Counted from the stretch's first letter, positions 53,151-62,632 are shown. The stretch is DNA of 64,000 nucleotides from Clostridia bacterium (GCA_017502525.1 JAFVUV010000003.1:62001-126000); one strand, 5' to 3'. Translations and numbers: made by a program. Notes: generated by a model from the letters alone, not told the origin.

Positions 53151-54155
53151 ATGGCTACTCAAAAATTAGCTATAGATTTTGATAGCGTTTATACGAATAT
53201 TTATTTGCTTGGTAGCGGTCTTGTGTTAAGCGAGCCTACGGTTGCGGCTGTTGGGTTGGATGAAAAACGTGAAGTCAAAGCAGTTGGTGACGAAGCCAAA
53301 AAGCTTATAGGTAAGACAGCGAAAAACACAAAAATAGTGTTTCCCGTTTTTGAAGGGGAAATCGTTAATGAAAAGGTTGCTGTCAATCTTTTAGATGCCT
53401 TTTTGAACAAAATTTGTGCAAAAAATAGTTTATTCGGCCCGCAAGTTTTGTTTCCTGTTCCGTGTGGTGTTAATGCGGAGACAATTGATAAATATAAAAG
53501 AGTTGCAAAACGTTGTGGAATAAGTAAAACGTATTTTGTAGAAGCGCCCATTCTTTCGGCATTGGGTCAAAGAATACCTTTGAACGATGCGTCTCCGTGT
53601 TTTGTTGTTGATATGGCGGGTGGAACTACGAATATTGCAGCTGTTTCGCTAGATGGCGTGATTGCGGGCATATCGGTTAATTTTGGTGTGAATAAAATCA
53701 GTACGGATATTATTGATTACGTTGCTGAGCGTTTTGGTTTGCAAATAGGACTTTTAACTGCTGAACGCTTGAAAAACGAAATCAGTAGTCTTGATGAATT
53801 TGATGCGCTTTCAACTATTGTTAATGGAAGAGACGTTAAAACGGGTGCGCCACGCTCTATTTCCTTAAAAGCAAAAGATATCTTTGAACCAACAAAGAAA
53901 TATTATGACAAGATAACGGAACTATCATTGGCAGTGTTAAGAAAATTACCACCAGAGGTTTCAGCGGAAATAAGACATGCGGGGGTATATGTTGCAGGTG
54001 TTGGTGCTAGTGTTTACGGTTTAGAGAAATATTATGCAAATAAATTTGGTATAAAAATTAACGTTGCGGAAAATGCCATGATGTCGGTAGCGCTAGGTGG
54101 TGGAATTGCAATCGGTGATAATGATTTGTTAAAGAAAATTTCTTTGCCGGTTTAA
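53151..54155 (+). CDS. mreB: MreB-like actin-family protein
   Basis: Actin-fold ATPase, 334 residues, of the MreB/Mbl group that organises wall synthesis. The phosphate 1 motif is diverged (DFDSVYTNIYL), phosphate 2 is VVDMAGGTTNIAAVSLDG, and the adenosine motif GVYVAGVGASVYGLE has lost the usual TGGG. It lies upstream of minDE, where MreBCD-MinCD clusters are common, but mreC, mreD and minC are absent here. The divergence suggests an Mbl/MreBH-like special role. GGGGTG ribosome site. Confidence 0.85.
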   Translation: MATQKLAIDFDSVYTNIYLLGSGLVLSEPTVAAVGLDEKREVKAVGDEAKKLIGKTAKNTKIVFPVFEGEIVNEKVAVNLLDAFLNKICAKNSLFGPQVLFPVPCGVNAETIDKYKRVAKRCGISKTYFVEAPILSALGQRIPLNDASPCFVVDMAGGTTNIAAVSLDGVIAGISVNFGVNKISTDIIDYVAERFGLQIGLLTAERLKNEISSLDEFDALSTIVNGRDVKTGAPRSISLKAKDIFEPTKKYYDKITELSLAVLRKLPPEVSAEIRHAGVYVAGVGASVYGLEKYYANKFGIKINVAENAMMSVALGGGIAIGDNDLLKKISLPV

Positions 54156-54170
54156 TTTGTATGCGACATA

Positions 54171-54218
54171 AAGTCACACTTTTAGCCATTTTTGGCTAAA
54201 ACGTGTGACTTTTTTTTG
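54171..54218 (+). terminator. Strong terminator between mreB and minD
   Basis: AAGTCACACTTTTAGCC and GGCTAAAACGTGTGACTT with one bulge, then T-run. minD therefore needs read-through or its own promoter. Confidence 0.88.
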
Positions 54219-54243
54219 TTTAAAATAGTACCCAAGGTGAATC

Positions 54244-55029
54244 ATGAGTAGGAAAATTGTTATTACGTCCGGTAAGGGCGGTGTGGGAAAGAGCACGTTA
54301 ACGGCAAATTTAGGTAAGACTCTTGCGGGAATGGGGTTAAGGGTTGCTTTAATTGATGTTGATTTTGGATTAAACAACCTTGATGTGATATTAGGGGTGG
54401 AAAATAAAATAACGTACGATATTGTCGACGTTATAGAAGGGCGTTGCAGAATTAAGCAAGCGCTAGTTGACGGTTCTGCTGGGGAAAATTTATTTATTTT
54501 ATCATCTGGAAATAATATTTCGCCCAACGTTACCGGGCAAAATTTGAAACTTATAATTGACAGTATCGATTATTTATTTGATTACATTATTATTGATTGC
54601 CCAGCGGGTGTTGACTTAGGATTTCATAGGGCGGTTTCTATTGCTGACGAGGCGATAGTTGTTGCTACGCCGGGTTTGCCAAGTTTAAGAGATGCAGATA
54701 AGGTTTTATCAATATTAAAAAGCTATAAAATGCAAAAAATCTATTTGGTTATAAATCGTGCTCGCGGGGACTTAATTATTAACAAGAAGATGATGACGCC
54801 AAGAGATATTGAAGCTCTGCTTAACGTTGGATTAATTGGGGTGTTGCCAGAAGAAGACGTGGTGTTTTTGTCTTGTGGGGGAAGGTTGCCTAATAATTCA
54901 GCCTCAAAAAAAGCATATAAGATTTTGGCAAACAATATACATAAAAACGCTAAAAAAATTTACGACACAACTAATAAATATACTGGGTTTTTAGGTAGCA
55001 TTAGAAGGAGTATAAAAAGAAGTATATGA
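54244..55029 (+). CDS. minD: Septum-site determining protein MinD
   Basis: Membrane-cycling ATPase that positions the division site. Deviant Walker A SGKGGVGKST (residues 9-18), DVDFGLNNLD, IDCPAGVDLGF, and the C-terminal amphipathic membrane-targeting helix FLGSIRRSIKRSI. 261 residues. Its end overlaps minE by four bases (ATGA). No minC adjacent. Confidence 0.96.
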   Translation: MSRKIVITSGKGGVGKSTLTANLGKTLAGMGLRVALIDVDFGLNNLDVILGVENKITYDIVDVIEGRCRIKQALVDGSAGENLFILSSGNNISPNVTGQNLKLIIDSIDYLFDYIIIDCPAGVDLGFHRAVSIADEAIVVATPGLPSLRDADKVLSILKSYKMQKIYLVINRARGDLIINKKMMTPRDIEALLNVGLIGVLPEEDVVFLSCGGRLPNNSASKKAYKILANNIHKNAKKIYDTTNKYTGFLGSIRRSIKRSI

Positions 55030-55259
55030 AGAAGAAAAATGCAGAATTGATGCGAGTTCAAAACTTGATTGAAAGTGATAGACTAAATCTAGGTGATGGG
55101 TTTGAAAAACTTTTTTTGAATGATTTGTTAAAACTTTTACGTGATTATTATGACGTTAGGAATACGCCAGCTTTAAATATAGACAAGAATATAAAAGGTT
55201 ATTCGGTAAATATAAGCTTTGATGCTACGGCGATAAAGAACGTGAATTTTCTACCCTAA
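55026..55259 (+). CDS. minE: MinE-like cell division topological factor
   Basis: 77 residues. RVQNLIESDR matches the MinD-interaction helix and the rest (LLKLLRDYYDVRNTPALNI...GYSVNISFDATAI) the beta-stranded dimer domain. The usual hydrophobic membrane-binding N-terminus is absent, replaced by MKKKNAE. Coupled to minD by overlap, which supports the call. Confidence 0.82.
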   Translation: MKKKNAELMRVQNLIESDRLNLGDGFEKLFLNDLLKLLRDYYDVRNTPALNIDKNIKGYSVNISFDATAIKNVNFLP

Positions 55260-55326
55260 ATATATAGTGTTATACTAGTGTTTTTTTGTGTTTTTATGTG
55301 TGATATAATAATGGTAAATAAAAATA

Positions 55327-55357
55327 ACGCGCTTGTGGCGCGTTTTTTATTTTGCTA
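55327..55357 (+). terminator. Terminator of minDE
   Basis: AACGCGC and GCGCGTT around TTGTG, then a T-rich run. Confidence 0.8.
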
Positions 55358-55404
55358 TAACATTAAATCGCTAAATTTTAGTTGACGAATTTAGGCCTTT
55401 ACAA

Positions 55405-55438
55405 TTGACAATATATTTAAATAATAGTATAATACTAT
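55405..55438 (+). promoter_or_regulatory. Consensus SigA promoter of rhaB with palindrome over the -10 box
   Basis: TTGACA (55405-55410), exactly 17 bp, TATAAT (55428-55433). ATAGTAT (55424-55430) and ATACTAT (55432-55438) form an exact inverted repeat centred on the -10 box, a plausible repressor site. Confidence 0.85.
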
Positions 55439-55478
55439 CTATAAAAATAGTGATATTTAGTTTCAAGGAGTTAGCGCA

Positions 55479-56876
55479 ATGAATAAAAGGTATTATTTAG
55501 CTATAGATATTGGCGCTTCAAGTGGGCGTCATATTCTAGGATATATGGATGATGGCAAATTAATATTAGAAGAGATATACCGCTTTAAAAATGGGGCGGA
55601 AGATAAAAATGGGAAGTTGGTTTGGAACGATTCTGCTTTGTTTAATAGTATCCTCGAAGGGCTTAAAAAGTGCAAAGAGATAAATAAAATTCCTAGTTTT
55701 ATCGGTATCGATACTTGGGGCGTTGATTACGCATTGCTTGATGAAAACGATAAACTTATCGACGAAGTTTTTTCATATAGAGACGATAGAACTCAATCGG
55801 TAATTGATAAAGTTCACGCAATAGTTAGTGTTGAAGAATCATATGAAAGAACGGGAATGCAAAAACAAGTATTCAATACGATTTATCAACTTTATTGCGA
55901 TAAGATTAGTGGTAAATTAGATAAAGCAAAAAGTTTTTTAATGATGCCTGATTATTTGCATTTTTTACTTACCGGAGTTAAGAAAAATGAATACACAAAC
56001 GCATCTACAACTGGGTTGCTTAATGCAAAAACTAGAAATTGGGATTATGAAATTATTGATAAATTAGGTTTTGATAAAGATTTGTTCAAACCATTATCTT
56101 TGCCGGGTAGTATCGTTGGAAATCTAAAGAAAGAAATTGTTGAAAAAGTTGGCTTTGATGCTATGGTTTGTTTGCCTGCAACTCACGACACGGCAAGTGC
56201 CGTTATGGCTGTTCCTGATGATAAAATGCCGTTATATATTTCAAGTGGGACGTGGTCGCTTATGGGTATTGAAACTCCCGATGAAAATACTAGTGAAAAA
56301 GCTCAAACGTCTGGGTTTAGTAACGAAGGTGGGTATGGTAAAAGCGTTAGATTCTTAAAGAATATTATGGGTTTATGGATGATTCAATGTATAAAGAAAG
56401 AATATAACGACAAGTATAGTTTTACTGATTTTGTTGACGAAGCTAATAAGGTTAAAAATTTTGATAGTATCGTTGACGTTAATGATTTATCTTTCTTTGC
56501 GCCAAAGAGTATGATTGACGCCGTAAAAGATTATTGTAAAAACACAAATCAACAAGTACCGGAAACCGTGGGTGAAATTGTTCTTTGCGTTTATAAAAGT
56601 TTGGCAAAATGTTATGCTGACGCTGTCGTTCAAATTGAGGATATTACAGGTAAGAAATTTAACGCAATCAATATTGTTGGCGGTGGATGCCAAAACGTTT
56701 TGCTTAACGAACTTACGGCAAAAGCTACGGGTAGAAAAGTTGTTGCTGGTCCCGTTGAAGCAACTGCGACTGGTAATTTGCTCGCGCAAATGATTGCCGA
56801 TGGTGTATTTGAAAACTTATCACAAGCAAAGCAAATTGTTAAAGATTCATTTGGAATAAAAGAAATTTTAGCTTAA
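55479..56876 (+). CDS. rhaB: Rhamnulokinase
   Basis: FGGY kinase that phosphorylates L-rhamnulose. [13 protein letters not shown] at the start, [31 protein letters not shown], the [13 protein letters not shown] loop and the [17 protein letters not shown] end fit RhaB. 465 residues. No rhaA or rhaD is near; the gene leads a transcript with tyrS and other housekeeping genes, which is unusual for a catabolic kinase. AAGGAG ribosome site. Confidence 0.92.
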   Translation: MNKRYYLAIDIGASSGRHILGYMDDGKLILEEIYRFKNGAEDKNGKLVWNDSALFNSILEGLKKCKEINKIPSFIGIDTWGVDYALLDENDKLIDEVFSYRDDRTQSVIDKVHAIVSVEESYERTGMQKQVFNTIYQLYCDKISGKLDKAKSFLMMPDYLHFLLTGVKKNEYTNASTTGLLNAKTRNWDYEIIDKLGFDKDLFKPLSLPGSIVGNLKKEIVEKVGFDAMVCLPATHDTASAVMAVPDDKMPLYISSGTWSLMGIETPDENTSEKAQTSGFSNEGGYGKSVRFLKNIMGLWMIQCIKKEYNDKYSFTDFVDEANKVKNFDSIVDVNDLSFFAPKSMIDAVKDYCKNTNQQVPETVGEIVLCVYKSLAKCYADAVVQIEDITGKKFNAINIVGGGCQNVLLNELTAKATGRKVVAGPVEATATGNLLAQMIADGVFENLSQAKQIVKDSFGIKEILA

Positions 56877-56886
56877 GAGGAATAGT

Positions 56887-58101
56887 ATGAAAAACGTTTT
56901 TGACGTATTAAAAGAAAGAGGATTTATTAAACAAACCATTTTTGAAGAAGAATTATATGAAAAACTAGGAAGTGAAAGCGTTCCTTTCTATATTGGATTT
57001 GACCCTACGGCGGATAGTTTACACATTGGACACTATATTCCTATTATGGCAATGGCGTGGATGCAGAAATTTGGGCATAAACCTATTGCGTTGTTCGGTG
57101 GTGGTACGGGTATGATTGGCGACCCCTCTGGCAGAAGTGATATGCGTCAAATGATGACTGTTGAAACTATTAACCATAATATCGCATGCTTTAAGCAACA
57201 AATGTCGAGATTTATTAGTTTTGAGGGCGAAAATGCTGCAATTATTGCGAATAACGCTGATTGGCTTTTAAATCTTAACTACGTAAACTTTTTACGTGAA
57301 GTTGGCGTGTATTTTTCAGTTAATAAAATGCTTACTGCTGAATGCTTTAAGCAAAGAATGGAAAAAGGGCTCACTTTCCTAGAATTTAACTATATGCTTA
57401 TGCAAGGTTACGATTTCTTGCACTTGTTTAAAGAGTACGGCTGTGTTTTGGAAGTTGGTGGGGATGACCAATGGAGTAATATGCTCGCAGGCGTTGACCT
57501 TATTAGAAGAAAGGAAAAGCAAAGTGCTTTTTGCTTGACTTGCACGCTTTTATTAAACAGCGAAGGCAAGAAAATGGGTAAAACTCAAAAAGGCGCGCTT
57601 TGGCTTGATGAAAATAAATGTTCTGTTTACGATTTCTATCAATATTTCCGTAACGTTGAAGACGTTAAGGTTGAAGAGTGTATGCGACTATTAACCTTTA
57701 TGGAAATGGATGAAATTAAAGAGTTAACAAAATATAATGATGAAAGAATGAACGCTGCCAAAGAAAGACTCGCGTTTGAAGTTACTAAACTCGTTCACGG
57801 TGAGCAAAAAGCGATAGAGGCGCAAAAACAAGCGCGTGCTGCGTTTGGTGGGGGAAACGCAAGTGATATGCCCACTGCAGAAATTGATTCTTCATTGAAA
57901 GGTGTTGCGGATATTCTTGTTGCTGTTGGACAAGCGAAATCAAAAGGCGAAGCAAAACGTCTTATTGAAGGCGGTGGCGTATCTGTTGACGATACTAAAA
58001 TAACAGACCCGTTTGGTTGTGTTTCTGACGAACTTTTGGCAAAAAAAGAGTTTATACTTCATAAAGGTAAAAAAGTTCATATTAAAATTATAATAAAATG
58101 A
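56887..58101 (+). CDS. tyrS: Tyrosyl-tRNA synthetase
   Basis: Class I synthetase of the TyrS1 type, 404 residues. [16 protein letters not shown] (HIGH), [38 protein letters not shown] (KMSKS) and a C-terminal S4 RNA-binding domain ([17 protein letters not shown]). 10 bp after rhaB and no T-box of its own, although tyrS in Bacillota is usually T-box controlled. Confidence 0.96.
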   Translation: MKNVFDVLKERGFIKQTIFEEELYEKLGSESVPFYIGFDPTADSLHIGHYIPIMAMAWMQKFGHKPIALFGGGTGMIGDPSGRSDMRQMMTVETINHNIACFKQQMSRFISFEGENAAIIANNADWLLNLNYVNFLREVGVYFSVNKMLTAECFKQRMEKGLTFLEFNYMLMQGYDFLHLFKEYGCVLEVGGDDQWSNMLAGVDLIRRKEKQSAFCLTCTLLLNSEGKKMGKTQKGALWLDENKCSVYDFYQYFRNVEDVKVEECMRLLTFMEMDEIKELTKYNDERMNAAKERLAFEVTKLVHGEQKAIEAQKQARAAFGGGNASDMPTAEIDSSLKGVADILVAVGQAKSKGEAKRLIEGGGVSVDDTKITDPFGCVSDELLAKKEFILHKGKKVHIKIIIK

Positions 58102-58727
58102 GTAACGGATATTTTACCGTATTAAACGAGTGTGAAAACGTTATTATTATTGAACGTTCAAAATTTATTTGCGCTATTAAAGGCGTCGCGGACGAAAAAG
58201 AAGCTAAAGAATTCATTGACATTGTAAGAAAAAAACACTCTTTGGCAAATCACAATTGCTATGCGTATATTGCGGATGATAGAGGATTAGTTCAAAAGTT
58301 TTCCGACGACGGAGAGCCACAAGGTACTGCGGGACTTCCAATGCTTGAAGTTTTAAAAGCCAAGAAAATATATAAAACCGTTGCGGTTGTTACACGTTAT
58401 TTTGGTGGTGTGAAGTTGGGTACCGGTGGACTTACTAGAGCTTATTCTAGTTCAGTTAGCGAATGCTTAAATATTGCAAAAATTGCCGATATGCAACAAG
58501 CTTCAGTTTTTGAAACTAAAATTGATTATGAAGGCTATTCAAGATTATTAAAATTAATATCTACAGACGGGATCGTGACTTTAGAAACTTCGTTTGATAA
58601 TTCAGTTATTGTTAAATTTGCCGTTAAAATGATGATGGTGGATGGTTTTGTAAAAAAATTAACAGATGCTTTTAATGGTAAAATTAATTTGAACGAAATC
58701 GGTCGCGGTTATTATAATTTCAAGTAA
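58098..58727 (+). CDS. yigZ: YigZ/IMPACT family protein
   Basis: 209 residues. The UPF0029 core is visible as [30 protein letters not shown] and [19 protein letters not shown], followed by the C-terminal DUF1949 ferredoxin-like domain. It may act on ribosomes or translation control; function not settled. Overlaps tyrS by four bases. Confidence 0.94.
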   Translation: MSNGYFTVLNECENVIIIERSKFICAIKGVADEKEAKEFIDIVRKKHSLANHNCYAYIADDRGLVQKFSDDGEPQGTAGLPMLEVLKAKKIYKTVAVVTRYFGGVKLGTGGLTRAYSSSVSECLNIAKIADMQQASVFETKIDYEGYSRLLKLISTDGIVTLETSFDNSVIVKFAVKMMMVDGFVKKLTDAFNGKINLNEIGRGYYNFK

Positions 58728-58730
58728 GAT

Positions 58731-59345
58731 ATGTCTAAAATCACCTTAATTTCTATACAACAGAATAATAAATCAAGATGCAATTTATTTGTTGACGGGG
58801 AATTTTTTGCGGGTGTAACTTTGGAATCAGTTATTAAATACCGCTTAAAAATCGGACAAGAGATTGAGCCTAATAAATTAAAAGAACTGCTTGATGAAAG
58901 TGAAAAAGAGCAAGCCTTGGCTAAAGCCGTAACGTTTGTTTCAAAAACGTTAAAAACAAAAAAACAAGTCAAAGAATATTTGTTAAAAAAAGGTTATTCC
59001 GAAGACGTTGTTTGGTATTGTATTGACAAATTAAAAGAATATTCTTATATTGACGATAAAGAATATTCTAGAAGATACATTGAAAGCGTGTCGAAAAATC
59101 AAGGGCAAAGACTTGTGGAATATAAGTTGATGGCTAAAGGCGTTAAAAAGGATGACATTTCTTTTGCTTTTGATAATTGCGAAATTGACGCTAATGAAAA
59201 TGCAAGAAACGTTGTGCATAAATATCTTAAAAATAAAGAATTAACTAAAGAAAACCTTGCAAAAGCATATAGATATCTGCTAAATCGCGGGTTTTCTTAT
59301 GACCAAGCAAGCTACGCTATAAAAAATTTTGAAAAGGAAGATTGA
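58731..59345 (+). CDS. recX: Regulatory protein RecX
   Basis: Modulates RecA filaments. Three-helix repeats are visible (ALAKAVTFVSKTLKTKKQVKEYL in its core part KTKKQVKEYLLKKGY, DKEYSRRYIES, YRYLLNRGFSYDQASYAI). 204 residues, Bacillota length. Three bases after yigZ; the stop overlaps the nnr start (TGATG). recA itself is not in the window. Confidence 0.93.
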   Translation: MSKITLISIQQNNKSRCNLFVDGEFFAGVTLESVIKYRLKIGQEIEPNKLKELLDESEKEQALAKAVTFVSKTLKTKKQVKEYLLKKGYSEDVVWYCIDKLKEYSYIDDKEYSRRYIESVSKNQGQRLVEYKLMAKGVKKDDISFAFDNCEIDANENARNVVHKYLKNKELTKENLAKAYRYLLNRGFSYDQASYAIKNFEKED

Positions 59346-60784
59346 TGGAGCGAATTTTAACCACCGAACAAATGCGTAATGCAGATAAATATACTATTGA
59401 GAAGTTAGGTATTTGTCAAGATGAATTGGTTTATCGTGCTGGTTCTTGCGTTGCTGAAGAAATTATGAATAGGTTTCGTGGCGGGCGTGTTTTGGTTTGC
59501 GTTGGCAAAGGGAATAACGGTGCGGATGGCAAGATTGTTGCAGAGATTTTATCAAAAAAACATGGTTTTTCAGTTTTAACACTAAATGTTTCAAACGGTA
59601 TATTTAAGCTTTTTGATAAAAAATTTGATATTATAGTTGATTGCATATTCGGTACTGGACTAAATAAAGCAGTTGAAGGTAAATATAAAGAAGCTATAGA
59701 AAAAATTAACTCATCGGGCGCGTACGTTATTGCTTGTGATATTCCTAGTGGGCTTAACGGCGATAGTGGATTAGCGATGGGGGTTGCTGTTAAAGCTAAT
59801 TTGACTATTGCTATCCAAGAATATAAAATAGGTCATTTTATCAATGACGGGCCGGATTATTGTGGAGTTGTCGTTGCAAAAGATATAGGAATAAGTATTT
59901 GGGGAGACGATTACGTTACTCGATTGAATTCTTCATCAATAAAAGATTTTTTCCCTAAAAGAAAAATAAATTCTAATAAAGGCGATTATGGTAAGACGTG
60001 TGTGATTGGTGGTAGTAAACGTTACAGCGGGAGTGTTTTACTATCTGCAAATGCGTTATGTTCGCTTAAAATGGGCGTGGGGTACACCACTCTTGTCGTT
60101 CCTGAAAGTTTGTTTTCTGCGTATTTAGGTAAAGTGCCTGAGTGTATTTTAAGTACGATACCCGATATTGATGGCTTTTTTGTGTTTAATGAAAATAGTT
60201 TGAAACCGTTTTTAGAGTACGATAGTATTGCGATAGGAATGGGCGTAGGTGTTAGTGAAAACGTTTATAAAATTATTTCGTTTCTTATAAAAAATTATAA
60301 AGGGAATTTGCTTATAGATGCTGATGGGATTAATTCTATTGCAAAATACGGGCTGGAAGTTTTAAAACAGCACGATTGTAATATCGTTTTGACTCCGCAT
60401 ATTGGCGAATTTGCTAGATTAATAAACGCTGATAAAACTTTAATAATAAACGATTGCGTAAAACTTGCTAAGGATTTTGCCAAAGAATACGGTGTAACCT
60501 TGCTGGTTAAAAGCAATACGAGCATTATTACTGACGGGGAAAAAGTATTGCTTAATACTACAGGTACTCCTGCTATGGCAAAGGCGGGAAGTGGGGACGT
60601 TTTAAGTGGCTTAACGGTGGGACTTTTAGCAAGAAATAACGACGTGTTGAAAGTATCTGCTGTTTCTGCCTTTATTTTTGGTAAGGCAGGCGAATATTGC
60701 GTTAAAGAGGTCGATAACGAATATACTATCGTTGCATCAGATTTAATTAACTCTATACCTAAAGTGATAAGTAAATTTTGTTAA
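59345..60784 (+). CDS. nnr: Bifunctional NAD(P)H-hydrate epimerase / dehydratase
   Basis: Repairs damaged NAD(P)H hydrates. N-terminal YjeF_N domain (about 1-205: VCVGKGNNGADGKIVAEIL, DCIFGTGLN) fused to the C-terminal YjeF_C ribokinase-fold dehydratase (KGDYGKTCVIGGSKRYSGS, ADGINSI, LTPHIGEFARL, GTPAMAKAGSGDVLSGL). 479 residues. I take the ATG at 59345, overlapping the recX stop. Confidence 0.96.
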   Translation: MERILTTEQMRNADKYTIEKLGICQDELVYRAGSCVAEEIMNRFRGGRVLVCVGKGNNGADGKIVAEILSKKHGFSVLTLNVSNGIFKLFDKKFDIIVDCIFGTGLNKAVEGKYKEAIEKINSSGAYVIACDIPSGLNGDSGLAMGVAVKANLTIAIQEYKIGHFINDGPDYCGVVVAKDIGISIWGDDYVTRLNSSSIKDFFPKRKINSNKGDYGKTCVIGGSKRYSGSVLLSANALCSLKMGVGYTTLVVPESLFSAYLGKVPECILSTIPDIDGFFVFNENSLKPFLEYDSIAIGMGVGVSENVYKIISFLIKNYKGNLLIDADGINSIAKYGLEVLKQHDCNIVLTPHIGEFARLINADKTLIINDCVKLAKDFAKEYGVTLLVKSNTSIITDGEKVLLNTTGTPAMAKAGSGDVLSGLTVGLLARNNDVLKVSAVSAFIFGKAGEYCVKEVDNEYTIVASDLINSIPKVISKFC

Positions 60785-61093
60785 TTAGGTTACGAAAAGC
60801 CCAAAACCACCGTTTAAAAGCAAAAACAAAATATAGTAGTTTATCGCCATAAATACAGGCATTAACACCATCATAAAAAGGCTTTTTAGCCTATATTTAA
60901 AGATAAACATAAAGATAAAAATACCGGTTGCTCCTCCAAGAAGTCCCGCGATAAGAAGTTTAGAGTCGCTAACAGTAATGCTTTCTTCATCGCCGTCTTC
61001 TCTAGCTTTCTTTTGGAACCGGAGCATTAAAACACCGTAAAGATTTATTGCTATAACGTAAACTATTATAATAAGATAAATTATAAATGGCAT
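60785..61093 (-). CDS. DUF1294 family membrane protein
   Basis: 102 residues with three to four membrane helices; [26 protein letters not shown] is the DUF1294 core, here cited by GLLGGATG and FKYRLKS. Function unknown. Its stop touches the nnr stop (tail to tail) and no terminator lies between. AAAGGAT ribosome site. Confidence 0.82.
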   Translation of the reverse strand: MPFIIYLIIIVYVIAINLYGVLMLRFQKKAREDGDEESITVSDSKLLIAGLLGGATGIFIFMFIFKYRLKSLFMMVLMPVFMAINYYILFLLLNGGFGLFVT

Positions 61094-61200
61094 AAAATAA
61101 TCCTTTAAATTATTTTGAACAAAACTTAATAAATTTATAATATTTATGGAAATTTTTACGAAACTTTGATAAAATATAAAAAAAGAAAAGGAAACTAATT

Positions 61201-61659
61201 ATGAAATGCATGTATTGTGGTTGTCTAGATAGTAAAGTTATTGATTCTCGTTCAGCGGAAGATGGCACTATTATCCGCCGTAGGCGTGAATGCACAAATT
61301 GCGGAAAGCGTTTTACTACTTATGAAACGGTTGAAAATACGCCGATTTTCGTTGTTAAAACTAGTGGTGCTAGACAAGCTTTTGACCCGAATAAAATTAG
61401 AAACGGTATTATTAAAGCTTGTGAAAAACGCCCAGTACCTGCAAGCACTATTGATAAACTTGTTGATGATATTCAAAAGAAAATCTATAATTCTTTAGCA
61501 CAAGAAATCACTAGTAAAGAATTAGGCGAAATGGTTTGTGAAGCATTGAAAAATATTGATGAAGTTGCTTACGTTCGTTTTGCGTCAGTTTACCGTTCGT
61601 TTACTGATACCACTTCTTTTATTAAAGAACTTGAAAAAATGGTTAAAAAGGATAAATAA
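61201..61659 (+). CDS. nrdR: Ribonucleotide reductase repressor NrdR
   Basis: Zinc-ribbon (MKCMYCGCLDSKVIDSR, CTNCGKRFTTYE) and ATP-cone domain (TSGARQAFDPNKIRNGIIKACEKRP in part) repressor that senses dATP. 152 residues. AAAGGAA ribosome site. Next to dCMP deaminase, so both deal with deoxynucleotide pools. Confidence 0.97.
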   Translation: MKCMYCGCLDSKVIDSRSAEDGTIIRRRRECTNCGKRFTTYETVENTPIFVVKTSGARQAFDPNKIRNGIIKACEKRPVPASTIDKLVDDIQKKIYNSLAQEITSKELGEMVCEALKNIDEVAYVRFASVYRSFTDTTSFIKELEKMVKKDK

Positions 61660-61677
61660 TCTACAAAAGGTGAAATT

Positions 61678-62130
61678 ATGAATAAATGGGATGAGAGATT
61701 TATGCAACTTGCAGAAACCGTTGCTGGTTGGTCAAGCTGTTATCAAGAAAATAGACACGTTGGAGCAGTGGTTGTTAAGGATAAAAGAATTTTAACCACC
61801 GGATATAATGGTGCACCAAGTGGTATTGAAAGTTGTGCAGAAAGAGGGGAGTGCTTACGTCGTGTAAGAAATATTGCAAGCGGAACAATGCAAGAAGTTT
61901 GTTATGCGGTTCACGCTGAACAAAATGCAATTATCCAAGCTGCGAAACTTGGTGTAAGTTTGGAAGGCGCAGTAATGTACGTTACTCATCAACCTTGCGT
62001 AATTTGTACCCGTATGATTTTGAACTCTGGCATTAAAACTGTAATCTATAAAAACGGCTATCCTGATGAGTTTGCATTAGAACTTTTCTCTAAATCGGAC
62101 GTGAAATTAATAAAATATTCAGAATTATAA
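61678..62130 (+). CDS. comEB: Deoxycytidylate deaminase
   Basis: Converts dCMP to dUMP for thymidylate synthesis. Zinc and catalytic residues HAEQNAI and PCVICTRM are visible, plus the GYNGAPSGIESCAERGEC segment typical of dCMP deaminases. 150 residues. 18 bp after nrdR, AAAGGTG ribosome site. Confidence 0.95.
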   Translation: MNKWDERFMQLAETVAGWSSCYQENRHVGAVVVKDKRILTTGYNGAPSGIESCAERGECLRRVRNIASGTMQEVCYAVHAEQNAIIQAAKLGVSLEGAVMYVTHQPCVICTRMILNSGIKTVIYKNGYPDEFALELFSKSDVKLIKYSEL

Positions 62131-62149
62131 AAAAACTAGTGAAATACAC

Positions 62150-62178
62150 TTGCTAAAAAATTAAAAATACGCTACAAT
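62150..62178 (+). promoter_or_regulatory. Promoter of the tRNA-Ser region
   Basis: TTGCTA (62150-62155), 17 bp, TACAAT (62173-62178). CTACAAT (62172-62178) is repeated inverted as ATTGTAG (62204-62210), so the transcript start is inside a dyad. Confidence 0.7.
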
Positions 62179-62219
62179 ATAAAAGCTGTGTGAAAAACAG
62201 TTAATTGTAGCGAATAAAT

Positions 62220-62316
62220 GGAGAGCTATCGAAGGGGTTATAAAGTAGGCGTGTCGTGGACGCAAGTCCTACGCGTAGTGAAACGGAGTAGCAACCCGTG
62301 TAACGGTTTCCTTCAC
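62220..62316 (+). pseudogene. Broken tRNA-Ser-like sequence, 5' end intact
   Basis: TAAATGGAGAGCTATCGAAG (62215-62234) equals the start of the real tRNA-Ser at 62338-62357. After the D-arm the sequence departs: GTAGG...CCTAC with GGACGCAAGTCC looks like a serine-type variable arm, but no anticodon arm, no T-arm and no GCTCTCC acceptor end follow. I read it as a decayed or rearranged tRNA-Ser, possibly a stable transcript since it follows a good promoter. Confidence 0.5.
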
Positions 62317-62342
62317 AAAACAAAATTTAATAGCAAGTAAAT

Positions 62343-62431
62343 GGAGAGCTATCGAAGTGGTCATAACGAGGCGGTCTTGAAAACCGTTTGGGTGCAAGCC
62401 CACGGGGGTTCGAATCCCTCGCTCTCCGCCA
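62343..62431 (+). tRNA. tRNA-Ser (TGA)
   Basis: Class II tRNA, 89 nt with CCA. Acceptor GGAGAGC/GCTCTCC, anticodon loop CTTGAAA, variable arm GGGTGCAAGCCC, T-loop TTCGAAT. Confidence 0.95.
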
Positions 62432-62434
62432 TGG

Positions 62435-62469
62435 AAAACCTAAACCATAATTTGGTTTAGGTTTTTTAT
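62435..62469 (+). terminator. Terminator behind tRNA-Ser
   Basis: AAAACCTAAACC and GGTTTAGGTTTT, perfect 12-bp arms, then TTATTT. Confidence 0.9.
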
Positions 62470-62495
62470 TTGTGTAGGAAAGGGATTTGAATTAA

Positions 62496-62592
62496 GGAGA
62501 AAATTGCTTGCAATTTCCCGTTAGGGTAAACAGTAGACACCTACTGTTTATCGGATATGGTCGCACAGGCGAGAATCCCTCGCTCTCCGCCA
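62496..62592 (+). pseudogene. Broken tRNA-Ser-like sequence, 3' end intact
   Basis: GAATCCCTCGCTCTCCGCCA (62573-62592) is identical to the last 20 bases of tRNA-Ser (62412-62431). A GGAGA at 62496 could be its decayed acceptor start (97 nt in total), but the body holds AACAGTAG/CTACTGTT (62530-62549) and no anticodon arm. Either a decayed tandem copy or an att-type duplication of the tRNA 3' end. Confidence 0.5.
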
Positions 62593-62601
62593 ATTGAAGT
62601 T

Positions 62602-62632
62602 TAACCCCAACTTGTGGGTTGGACTTTTTTGT
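62602..62632 (+). terminator. Terminator after the tRNA-Ser region
   Basis: AACCC and GGGTT (or CCAAC/GTTGG) stem, then TTTTTT. The following bases to 62689 are AT-rich with nothing visible. Confidence 0.65.

Noticed and set aside
62220..62316. c-di-GMP or other riboswitch (contains GGACGCAA)
   Set aside because: The match is one short loop; the 20-base identity with the start of tRNA-Ser and the serine-type variable arm explain it better, and no coding gene follows closely.
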